Shown in pieces: positions 1 to 6,486 of a stretch of DNA of 9,203 bases. The notes beneath the pieces were generated by a model, which did no database searches, was not told the DNA's origin, and worked only from the letters and a program-made list of their open reading frames with translations. The DNA is from Pseudomonadota bacterium (GTDB lineage Bacteria > Pseudomonadota > Gammaproteobacteria > Acidithiobacillales > Acidithiobacillaceae): NCBI GenBank assembly GCA_021818125.1, contig JAKAFG010000067.1, forward strand, positions 1-9,203, in the 5' to 3' direction. How positions within the stretch are numbered: position 1 is the first letter of the stretch; every line of letters begins with the position of its first letter. The translations under genes were made by a program, and so were the position numbers.

Positions 1-62
1 GCTGGTTCGCGGCCGCGCGGCTGGGGCAGACCCGGCTCATCGACAATGTTATAGTTCCCTGA
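1..62 (+). CDS. panC: 3' end of upstream gene, probably pantoate-beta-alanine ligase (PanC)
   Basis: Only the last 19 codons lie in the window, read from base 3 to the TGA at 60-62. The translated tail contains ARLGQTRLIDN followed by VIVP. This resembles the C-terminus of pantothenate synthetase, which in E. coli ends with a similar LGDARLIDN segment. PanC joins pantoate and beta-alanine using ATP in the cytoplasm, the last step of pantothenate synthesis. The stop overlaps the next start as TGATG, so the two genes are probably translated from one message. The call rests on a short tail and the catalytic part is not visible; a different family with a similar ending cannot be excluded. Confidence 0.65.
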   Translation, partial: WFAAARLGQTRLIDNVIVP

Positions 63-3000
63 TGAACACTCGCCTGCGCGAAATTCCTTACAATTACACC
101 TCGTTTTCAGACGCCGAGATCGTGTGCCGCCTGATCGGGATGAATGCCTGGCGGATACTGGAGGACCTGCGCGAACAGCGGGTCACTGGACGCTCGGCAC
201 GGATGCTCTTTGAAGTGCTGGGCGATCTCTGGGTGGTGCAGCGCAATCCTTACATTCAGGATGATTTGGCGCAGGATCGGCATCGCCGCCAGGCCCTCTG
301 GGACGCTCTGGCACATCGTTTGAACGATATTACTGAGCGCGCTGAGGGCAATCCGCTGGTGATCCGTCTGCTGGAGAGTGCGCGCGTCGCGGTGAGCAGC
401 TTTACGCAGCAATTTGATGAGGATCTGGCCCTGCGCAAGAAAGCGGAGCGTCGCCTGCTCAAAATCACCGCAAGAGATAATGTCGACTTCAGCGCCTATG
501 CCCGCGTCGCTCATGTCACCGACGCCTCCGACTGGCGGGTGGAATTACCCTTTGTCGTCCTTTATCCCGCCGACGAGCCCGAAGTGCAGCGCATGGTCGC
601 CGCCTGCCGCGAAATTGGGTTATCCATCATCCCGCGCGGTGGTGGCACCGGCTATACCGGCGGTGCCATTCCGCTGCGCCGCCACTGCGCTGTCATCAAT
701 ACCGAAAAGCTGGAACAAATGTCGGTGATCGAAATGGTCACGCCGCAGGGCCTGAGCACCAGTGTCCCCAGCATCTTTGCGGGTGCAGGTGTGGTCACCA
801 AGGTCGTGGCCGATGCGGCCGATGCGGCAGGCCTCGTCTTTGCCGTCGATCCCACATCCATGGACGCCTCCACCATCGGCGGGAATATCGCCATGAATGC
901 GGGGGGCAAGAAGGCTGTGCTCTGGGGTACGGCCCTCGACAACCTGCTCTCCTGGCGCATGGTGACCCCCGATGGGAATTGGCTGGAAGTGGAACGCCTG
1001 GACCATAATCTCGGCAAGATTCACGATCAGCCGGTGGTCCGTTTTCGCCTGAATCGCTTTGCCGCCGACGGACACACGGCGCTCGGGGAGCCGGAAGTGC
1101 TCACCCTGCCCGGTGCCAGCTTCCGCAAGGCCGGGCTGGGCAAGGATGTCACCGACAAGTTTCTCGGCGGTCTGCCAGGCATCCAGAAAGAAGGCTGCGA
1201 CGGCATTATCACTTCCGGACGCTTCCTGCTCCATCAGATGCCAGCCCATGTGCGCACGGTCTGCCTGGAGTTTTATGGCGCCGATCTGGATGCCGCGGTA
1301 CCAGCCATCATCGAAGTGAAATCCTACGTGGAGGGGTTAGGGCATGTCCTGCTCACCGGTCTGGAGCACCTGGACGAGCGCTATCTCAAAGCCATCAAGT
1401 ACAGCAACAAGGCCCCCCGCCACGAACGCCCGAAGATGCTGCTGCTCGCGGATATCGCCAGCGATGACCCCGATGCAGCGGGTGCGGCGGCAGCGGCGGT
1501 AGTACGTATTGCCAACGCCCGAGGCGGTGAGGGCTTTGTCGCCACTACGCCCGAGTCAAGACGCCGATTCTGGGCCGACCGCAGCCGCACCGCCGCCATT
1601 TCCGCCCATACCAATGCTTTCAAAATCAATGAAGATGTGGTCATTCCTCTGGAGAGGCTGGCGGAGTATAGCCGCGCGGTCGAGCGTATCAATATCGAGC
1701 AGTCCATCAGCAGTAAGCTGGCCAGTCTCAGCGCACTGGAGGAATATGTCTCCGGTGATCTCGCAGAAATCCGCAAAGCTAAGGATTATGAAGAAAGCAG
1801 TGAAGATCAGGCCATCGTCGACGCCAAAAAGTCCGCTGCCAAGGCGCTGATTGGCGATACGCGTCAGCGCTGGCAATCTCTGCTGGAGAAGCTGGATACG
1901 CTGGCCATGGAGCATCCGGAACTGCTGGATGCGCACATGCTGTCCGCCGTGCATCCCGATGATACCCTGGCCGATCTCCTGCTGCGCGGTGCCCTGCGCG
2001 TCAGTTACCGGGAGCACGTCGGCAAGCCGCTGGAGGCGCTGTTTGCTGGCGATGCATTTGCTGCCGTGCGGTCGCGTATCCGCGAGATCCATGCAGAAGT
2101 ACGCCGTGCCCGTCTTTTTGTCGCCCTGCACATGCACGCCGGCGATGGCAATATCCACACCAACATCCCGGTGCTCTCCAGCGACTACACCATGCTCCAT
2201 GAGGCCGACCGGGTGGTGGACCGGATTATGGCCACCGCCCAGAAACTGGGCGGTGTCATCTCAGGCGAGCACGGCATCGGCATCACCAAGATGCGCTGGA
2301 TGGAACCGGAAAAGATTGCTGCTTTCGCGGCTTATAAGGCCAAAGTGGACCCGGACAGCCTCTTCAATCCGGGCAAGCTGCTGGCGGGCTCCGGGCTGGA
2401 AACTGCCTATACGCCCTCTTTACAACTGGTGGAACAGGAAGCGCTGTTGCTGGAAGCCAGCGAGCTGGGCGCCCTCAATCGTGAGATCAAGGACTGTCTG
2501 CGCTGCGGCAAATGCAAGCCGGTCTGCATGACCCATATCCCCCGCGCCAATCTGCTCTACTCACCGCGCGACAAGATCCTTGCCACCGGCCTGCTCATCG
2601 AGGCCTTTCTCTATGAGGAGCAGACGCGGCGCGGCGTCTCTCAGCAACATTTTGCCGCCCTCAACGATGTGGCCGACCATTGCACCACCTGCCACAAGTG
2701 CGAGACGCCCTGCCCGGTGGATATCGACTTCGGCAAGGTCTCCATTCACATGCGTAACATACTCCGGGCGCGGGGTGAGAAATCCTTTAATCTCGGCACG
2801 CGCTTAGCCATGAGCTATCTCAATGCCACAGAGCCCGGCAAAGTCCACCTTTTACGGCGGGGCGTGCTGCAAACCGCCTACAATGCGCAGGCCCTCGCCC
2901 ATAAAATCGCCAAACCACTGCTGCCCAAGGGGCCACCACCGGCCACCACCGGCAAGGTCCCGCTACGCGCCGAGGTCATCCACTTCCTGCGCAAACCGCT

Positions 3001-3895
3001 GCCTACGGACATGGGCGTGCAGACCATGCGCCAGCTTCTCGCCATTGTCGATGACAAGACCGTCCCCATCATCCGCGACAGCGCCAAAGTCACTGACGAG
3101 AGTGATGCGGTGTTCTATTTCCCCGGTTGCGGCAGTGAGCGGCTCTTCAGCCAGATTGGTCTGGCGACACTGGCCATGTTGCATCATGTCGGCGCGCAAA
3201 CCGTGTTGCCACCGGGCTACCTCTGCTGCGGCTATCCACAAACGGCGGGCGGTCAGGAAGACAAGGGGCAGGAAATCTCCGTGCGCAATCAGGTGCTCTT
3301 TCATCGCGTGGCGAACACGCTGAACTACCTGGATATCAAGACCGTGATCCTGTCCTGCGGCACCTGCATGGATCAATTGCTGCAATATCAGTTCCAGCAG
3401 ATCTTTCCCGGCTGCCGCCTGCTGGATATCCATGAGTACCTGATGGAAAAGGGCGTCGCTCTGGAAGGCGTAGAGGGCGTGCAGTATCTCTACCACGACC
3501 CCTGCCACAGCCCCATGAAAACCCACAAGCCCCAGAGCGTGGCGTCACAACTGCTCGGGCAACAGGTACTGGACTCTGCCCGCTGCTGTGGAGAGGCGGG
3601 TACTCTAGCCAGCAGCCGCCCGGATATTGCCACCCAGCTCCGTTTCCGTAAGGAAGAGATACTTAAGGAAGGCATCCTGCAGCTCACCGGCAGCGTGCGT
3701 GCGGAGAATGGCAACGTCAAGCTGCTCACCAGTTGCCCCGCCTGCCAACAGGGCCTGGAACGCTACCGGGAGGATACCGGTCTCGACACCGATTACATCG
3801 TCGTCGAACTGGCACGTAAAATCCTCGGCGCACAGTGGCAGCAGGGTTTTATCGACGCCGCTCGCCAGGGAGGTATTGAGCGAGTCTTGCTCTGA
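62..3895 (+). CDS. DUF3683-type FAD/Fe-S 2-hydroxyacid oxidoreductase (fused GlcD-GlcF-like)
   Basis: A 1277-residue fusion protein expected to oxidise a D-2-hydroxyacid such as D-lactate, glycolate or D-2-hydroxyglutarate and pass electrons through FAD and iron-sulfur clusters, probably to quinone. The N-terminal ~130 residues fit DUF3683. An FAD-binding (PCMH) domain carries PRGGGTGYTGG at 191-201. The FAD-oxidase C-terminal part has HMHAGDGNIH at 690-699, SGEHGIG at 734-740 and FNPGKLL at 768-774. Two CxxCxxCxxxC motifs (812-822 and 874-884) should bind [4Fe-4S] clusters. Two cysteine-rich CCG modules follow: C1023, CC1055-1056, C1099/C1102, and C1148, CC1175-1176, C1225/C1228. A helical, charged segment (about 552-680) separates the FAD-domain halves. 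No signal peptide or membrane helix is seen. The start overlaps the upstream stop (TGATG) with no clear ribosome site, consistent with coupling. The fusion resembles E. coli YdiJ (D-2-hydroxyglutarate dehydrogenase), but the substrate is not determined. Confidence 0.9.
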   Translation: MNTRLREIPYNYTSFSDAEIVCRLIGMNAWRILEDLREQRVTGRSARMLFEVLGDLWVVQRNPYIQDDLAQDRHRRQALWDALAHRLNDITERAEGNPLVIRLLESARVAVSSFTQQFDEDLALRKKAERRLLKITARDNVDFSAYARVAHVTDASDWRVELPFVVLYPADEPEVQRMVAACREIGLSIIPRGGGTGYTGGAIPLRRHCAVINTEKLEQMSVIEMVTPQGLSTSVPSIFAGAGVVTKVVADAADAAGLVFAVDPTSMDASTIGGNIAMNAGGKKAVLWGTALDNLLSWRMVTPDGNWLEVERLDHNLGKIHDQPVVRFRLNRFAADGHTALGEPEVLTLPGASFRKAGLGKDVTDKFLGGLPGIQKEGCDGIITSGRFLLHQMPAHVRTVCLEFYGADLDAAVPAIIEVKSYVEGLGHVLLTGLEHLDERYLKAIKYSNKAPRHERPKMLLLADIASDDPDAAGAAAAAVVRIANARGGEGFVATTPESRRRFWADRSRTAAISAHTNAFKINEDVVIPLERLAEYSRAVERINIEQSISSKLASLSALEEYVSGDLAEIRKAKDYEESSEDQAIVDAKKSAAKALIGDTRQRWQSLLEKLDTLAMEHPELLDAHMLSAVHPDDTLADLLLRGALRVSYREHVGKPLEALFAGDAFAAVRSRIREIHAEVRRARLFVALHMHAGDGNIHTNIPVLSSDYTMLHEADRVVDRIMATAQKLGGVISGEHGIGITKMRWMEPEKIAAFAAYKAKVDPDSLFNPGKLLAGSGLETAYTPSLQLVEQEALLLEASELGALNREIKDCLRCGKCKPVCMTHIPRANLLYSPRDKILATGLLIEAFLYEEQTRRGVSQQHFAALNDVADHCTTCHKCETPCPVDIDFGKVSIHMRNILRARGEKSFNLGTRLAMSYLNATEPGKVHLLRRGVLQTAYNAQALAHKIAKPLLPKGPPPATTGKVPLRAEVIHFLRKPLPTDMGVQTMRQLLAIVDDKTVPIIRDSAKVTDESDAVFYFPGCGSERLFSQIGLATLAMLHHVGAQTVLPPGYLCCGYPQTAGGQEDKGQEISVRNQVLFHRVANTLNYLDIKTVILSCGTCMDQLLQYQFQQIFPGCRLLDIHEYLMEKGVALEGVEGVQYLYHDPCHSPMKTHKPQSVASQLLGQQVLDSARCCGEAGTLASSRPDIATQLRFRKEEILKEGILQLTGSVRAENGNVKLLTSCPACQQGLERYREDTGLDTDYIVVELARKILGAQWQQGFIDAARQGGIERVLL
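2931..2953 (+). repeat. 10-bp tandem repeat in the oxidoreductase gene
   Basis: GGCCACCACC occurs twice head to tail (2931-2940 and 2941-2950), followed by a further GGC. It encodes a Pro/Ala/Thr stretch in the linker between the second cluster motif and the first CCG module. Because the unit is not a multiple of three, loss or gain of a copy would shift the frame. With only two full copies this may be chance in GC-rich DNA. Confidence 0.5.
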
Positions 3896-4578
3896 TGGCT
3901 GCCAATCCACCACCCCAGCGACTGGGTAAACCGGACCGTTCCATGCACCTGCTCTCGGCCACTTCTGGCGCGGCAGACATCGTCGCGTTCCTCAAGCTGA
4001 ATATGGTGTTTACCTCGGCGATGACCGGCAACCTCGCGCTCTTTGGCATCGCCGTCGGCCAAGGCCGCCTGCTCTCGGCCACCCATTCCCTCACCGCTCT
4101 TCTGGGATTCATCAGCGGCGTGGCCATCGCCGCGCCCTGGAAAGAACGCCGCTTTGGACTGCGCCGGATACTAGGTCTGGAAGTCGTATTCCTCGCGCTT
4201 TATGCACTCTGCTGGTTGCGGTGGGGCTTTCCGCCGGGGGGTATCCCGCTCTATGCATTGATCCTTTTCTCCGCCATGAGCATGGGGATGCAGAGCGTGG
4301 CGGCACGACTGATCGATGTCGCCGGGGTCCCGTCCGTGGTTTTCACCAACACCCTGACCAGTATCGTGCTGGTCTTCATTCAAAGTATCCACAAACACCG
4401 GCCCCTGCCCTTTGCCCTGCGCCAACAGATGGCCGCCCTGCTCGCTTATCTCGGGGGTGCCGTGGTCTTCGCATTCCTGCTGATGATTATGCCGGTGCTG
4501 GCTATGACCCTGCCGGCCATTTTGGTGGCTCTGGCCCTCTGGATGCACTGGCGCCCCACAGCAGATGCGGCGAGCTGA
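3895..4578 (+). CDS. DUF1275 (YoaK-type) integral membrane protein
   Basis: A 227-residue protein of the DUF1275 family, whose biochemical role is not established. Family hallmarks are visible: GAADIVAF at 25-32 followed by MTGN at 43-46, and MGMQS at 130-134 followed by NTLTS at 152-156. Hydrophobic stretches near 24-53, 64-80, 92-108, 117-135, 147-163, 180-197 and 199-217 suggest six or so membrane segments in the inner membrane. The length is usual for the family. The ATG overlaps the preceding stop as TGATG (3893-3897), pointing to coupled translation; a second ATG at codon 17 is possible. I see no link in mechanism to the oxidoreductase, though a transport role for its substrate or product is conceivable. 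Confidence 0.85.
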   Translation: MAANPPPQRLGKPDRSMHLLSATSGAADIVAFLKLNMVFTSAMTGNLALFGIAVGQGRLLSATHSLTALLGFISGVAIAAPWKERRFGLRRILGLEVVFLALYALCWLRWGFPPGGIPLYALILFSAMSMGMQSVAARLIDVAGVPSVVFTNTLTSIVLVFIQSIHKHRPLPFALRQQMAALLAYLGGAVVFAFLLMIMPVLAMTLPAILVALALWMHWRPTADAAS

Positions 4579-4594
4579 GGGCAAGCGCAGCCCT

Positions 4595-4987
4595 ATGGAA
4601 AGTTCTGACACCGAGACACATCCCCCCGCACAAACACCCCTCGACGGCGTGCTCGACCTGCACGCCTTCCGCCCGCAGGAGGTACCCGACCTGCTGCGCG
4701 AATATCTCCGGGCCTGCCGCGCCGCCCAACTCACGGAAATTCGTATCATCCATGGCAAAGGCAAAGGCGTGCTGCGCGAGACCGTTCACGCGCTACTCCG
4801 CCGCGAGCCCATGGTCCGGAATTTCCGTCTGGCCAATGACCGCAGCAGTTGGGGCGCGACCCTGGTCGATATTTATCCGCCGGACGCACCCTTACCACCC
4901 CGCAGTTCACCGGCTTCAAAGGCGCAGGTACCGGAATCGGCACCTGGCTGGTATCGTCTGCTGCAACATATTTTCATCAAGCGCTAA
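4595..4987 (+). CDS. Small Smr-domain protein
   Basis: A stand-alone Smr domain, 130 residues from the ATG at 4595. The domain shows LDLHAF at 20-25, the HGKGKG motif at 53-58 and SWGATLVDIY at 85-94; a proline-rich tail follows. Smr domains occur at the C-terminus of MutS2 and as single-domain proteins, and several have endonuclease activity on DNA or RNA, some acting in ribosome rescue or mRNA cleavage. Which of these applies here cannot be read from the sequence. An in-frame ATG at 4565 would give 140 residues and a 14-bp overlap with the preceding gene. I prefer 4595 because GAGGG lies at 4577-4581, though at 13 bases that spacing is long. The gene sits inside the + strand run and ends 8 bases before the next start. 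Confidence 0.8.
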   Translation: MESSDTETHPPAQTPLDGVLDLHAFRPQEVPDLLREYLRACRAAQLTEIRIIHGKGKGVLRETVHALLRREPMVRNFRLANDRSSWGATLVDIYPPDAPLPPRSSPASKAQVPESAPGWYRLLQHIFIKR

Positions 4988-4990
4988 GGA
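4986..4990 (+). promoter_or_regulatory. Ribosome binding site for the aldolase gene
   Basis: AAGGA lies 5 bases before the ATG at 4996 and shares its first two bases with the TAA stop of the Smr gene (4985-4987). It decides the aldolase start: the same frame is open back to an ATG at 4849, but that would overlap the Smr gene by about 140 bases and add residues outside the family domain. Confidence 0.75.
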
Positions 4991-4995
4991 TAAAC

Positions 4996-5622
4996 ATGGC
5001 TCAGGAAGGCGTCAGCAAATTTCACCTGGACTGGCAGGCTGGTCCCGTCATCGACTGCCCAGACCGGGGCCTGCTCGGTCATTGGCGCGACGCATTACAT
5101 GTCCGCGGCCTGATCGGTGCCGATCCCGCCCGTTACGACGGCATCGGTTTTGGCAATGTGAGTTGTCGTTGTGACGGCGGTTTTCTGATCACCGCCACCC
5201 AGACCGGCCGCCTGGCCACTTTAGCACCCGATCATTTCTGTCAGGTGACCCGCTGGGATATCGTCCACAACCAGCTCTGGGCCAAAGGACCACAGCCGCC
5301 CTCCTCTGAAGCCCTCAGCCATGCGGCCTGCTATGACGCCCATCCGGAAATTCGCTGGGTCTTCCACATTCACGATCCGCTGCTCTGGCAACAGACCGCG
5401 GCCCTGGGGTTACCGGCCACTCCGCTCGATGCGGAATATGGCACCCCCGCCATGGCCCTGGCCATATTTCATCTCGCCAGACAGGGTCGGTTACCCCTGC
5501 TCATCCGGATGGCCGGTCACGAAGACGGGCTCATCGCTGCGGGCCACAGCGCCGCAGAAACCGGCGCCTTGCTATTAAACGCCGTTACCAAAGCTCAGGC
5601 CTCCAGCGCCTTGCGCAGATAG
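4996..5622 (+). CDS. Class II aldolase/adducin-family protein
   Basis: A 208-residue cytoplasmic protein of the class II (zinc-dependent) aldolase/adducin fold, the family of fuculose-phosphate aldolase, ribulose-phosphate epimerase and methylthioribulose-phosphate dehydratase. The phosphate-loop-like segment GFGNVSCR (51-58), catalytic-type Glu in PSSE (E105), metal-type HIH (H124, H126) and a third His in MAGHEDG (H175) are all present, so the protein is probably an active metalloenzyme. The substrate is unknown: no methionine-salvage or sugar-phosphate genes accompany it. The start at 4996 is chosen for its ribosome site and the family length of about 200 residues. Its last 28 bases overlap the convergent exoX gene, so both C-termini are read from the same DNA. 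Confidence 0.85.
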   Translation: MAQEGVSKFHLDWQAGPVIDCPDRGLLGHWRDALHVRGLIGADPARYDGIGFGNVSCRCDGGFLITATQTGRLATLAPDHFCQVTRWDIVHNQLWAKGPQPPSSEALSHAACYDAHPEIRWVFHIHDPLLWQQTAALGLPATPLDAEYGTPAMALAIFHLARQGRLPLLIRMAGHEDGLIAAGHSAAETGALLLNAVTKAQASSALRR

Positions 5623-6257
5623 GAGTCCATATCGGTGAGGTTATTCAGGGCCCAACGTCGGTAATCATCGGGCAGATCGGCAATCTTCACACCCTTGTGC
5701 TTGCCGAAAGGCATCGTCTCGGGAATCCGTGCGCGCTCGCTGAACTCCCATAAATCTTCCCAGGAATTGGGCCGCACCGAGAGAATGACCTTGTTCAGAA
5801 GAATTCGGCAAAATTTCACGTCAGCCAGTGCCGAGTGGGCGTTTTTGAGGTTATCCCGGGTCTTGTGCTTGTTCTTGCTGAAGTGATACATCAATGCCGA
5901 CTGGGAATGGCTATCCACCTCGGGCCAGAGCTTACGGGTCATGGCATAAGTACAGATGCGTTTGACATCGGGCCTGCCGATGACGCCCCAGTCATAATCT
6001 ATGCTGTGACCGACGAGGTATCCTGTGTCTTCGGGTAACTGAAAGCTGCTGGCGGGCGGACTTTCCAACAGATCTTCCTCGAGAATATGGTGTACCGCCA
6101 TCGCTCCCATCTCAATGGGCTTGGCCGGTCGGTAACGCTGCACGAATTGTTCCTCCACCTCCAGCGTCTTCAGATCGCTCACCGCCAGCCAGGCCGCCTC
6201 AATCAGATCAGGCTCCACACGGCCCGTCGTTTCGGTATCAAAAATCAATGCGCGCAT
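5595..6257 (-). CDS. exoX: Exodeoxyribonuclease X (DEDDh 3'-5' exonuclease)
   Basis: A 220-residue protein, the same length as E. coli ExoX, which degrades single- and double-stranded DNA from 3' ends and is one of the redundant excision nucleases of mismatch repair. Motif I is DTETTG (D7, E9), motif II is GHSIDYD (D89 likely, D87 possible), and motif III has H141 and D146 in HSALAD, giving the DEDDh set. The C-terminal part holds MPFGKHKG followed by YRRWALNNL, matching the DUF3820-like tail of ExoX (FGKYRGK and YLRWLFNNL in E. coli). The start at 6257 is chosen because TGAGG lies 6 bases upstream; an upstream in-frame ATG at 6320 adds 21 residues unlike the family. It is convergent with the aldolase gene and divergent from the Bax-inhibitor gene, with mutS about 1 kb away. 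Confidence 0.88.
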   Translation of the reverse strand: MRALIFDTETTGRVEPDLIEAAWLAVSDLKTLEVEEQFVQRYRPAKPIEMGAMAVHHILEEDLLESPPASSFQLPEDTGYLVGHSIDYDWGVIGRPDVKRICTYAMTRKLWPEVDSHSQSALMYHFSKNKHKTRDNLKNAHSALADVKFCRILLNKVILSVRPNSWEDLWEFSERARIPETMPFGKHKGVKIADLPDDYRRWALNNLTDMDSYLRKALEA

Positions 6258-6263
6258 GCAAAA

Positions 6264-6268
6264 CCTCA
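6264..6268 (-). promoter_or_regulatory. Ribosome binding site for exoX
   Basis: On the minus strand TGAGG lies 6 bases before the ATG at 6257. It supports that start over the longer in-frame option at 6320, which has no comparable site. Confidence 0.75.
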
Positions 6269-6437
6269 TCCCGGATCCGGCGAAAAGATGCAGGGTAAAT
6301 GCCTGCTTCGCAATGGGCAAGCGCCCATGCCCGGTGGAACTTTACAGAAAACACAACATCTCATTGTTTGTCCGGCTACTTTATCCAGACATTGCTTTTT
6401 TCATCCGGCAACCCCATTCACAAGAGAGGAGCAAAAA

Positions 6438-6452
6438 AACGTAATTTACGTT
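6438..6452. promoter_or_regulatory. Perfect 15-bp palindrome, possible operator
   Basis: AACGTAA and TTACGTT form 7-bp perfect arms around one central T. The element follows an A-tract and ends 34 bases before the Bax-inhibitor start, overlapping the only promoter-like bases I can see. The symmetry and place fit a dimeric regulator site, but no regulator gene is in the window and no known consensus was matched. Confidence 0.35.
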
Positions 6453-6486
6453 ATGCTATCGGCGTGTTCGTTCACAGGAGTCAAAC

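Larger units (their letters stand above)
6258..6486. other. Divergent intergenic region between exoX and the Bax-inhibitor gene
   Basis: These 229 bases must hold promoters for both flanking genes. The half near the + strand gene is AT-richer than the surrounding coding DNA, with T-runs near 6396-6401 and seven A residues at 6433-6439. TTCACA at 6417-6422 with CGTAAT at 6440-6445 (17-bp spacing) is a possible but weak sigma-70-type pair reading into the Bax-inhibitor gene. On the exoX side a small hairpin (ATGGGC, AAGC loop, GCCCAT; 6313-6328) and the palindrome CCGGATCCGG (6271-6280) are visible. I found no convincing minus-strand promoter and no coding sequence. Confidence 0.5.

Noticed and set aside
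620..1249. 209-codon open frame on the - strand inside the oxidoreductase gene
   Set aside because: It is fully antisense to a strongly recognisable protein, has no family features and reflects GC-rich codon bias. The same applies to the - strand frame at 1556-2200.
3948..4082. 15-base direct repeat (CCTGCTCTCGGCCAC at 3948 and 4068) in the DUF1275 gene
   Set aside because: Both copies encode LLSAT segments 40 codons apart. Only this short stretch matches, so it is likely chance or shared codon use rather than a duplication.
4849..4995. N-terminal extension of the aldolase frame to an ATG at 4849
   Set aside because: It would overlap the Smr gene, has no ribosome site and lies outside the family domain; the AAGGA-preceded ATG at 4996 fits better.
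4221..5174. 317-codon + strand frame spanning the DUF1275, Smr and aldolase genes
   Set aside because: It overlaps three genes with clear family motifs in other frames, and its translation is Arg/Pro-rich and low in complexity.
6271..6280. Palindrome CCGGATCCGG just before the exoX ribosome site
   Set aside because: Short GC-rich palindromes are common in this composition, and nothing else marks it as an operator.
6258..6320. 21-codon N-terminal extension of ExoX
   Set aside because: ExoX proteins begin just before the DTET motif, and the TGAGG site supports the ATG at 6257.
6313..6328. Hairpin ATGGGC-AAGC-GCCCAT upstream of exoX
   Set aside because: The 6-bp stem has no T-run and no leader peptide or known riboswitch pattern around it; such stems arise often by chance.
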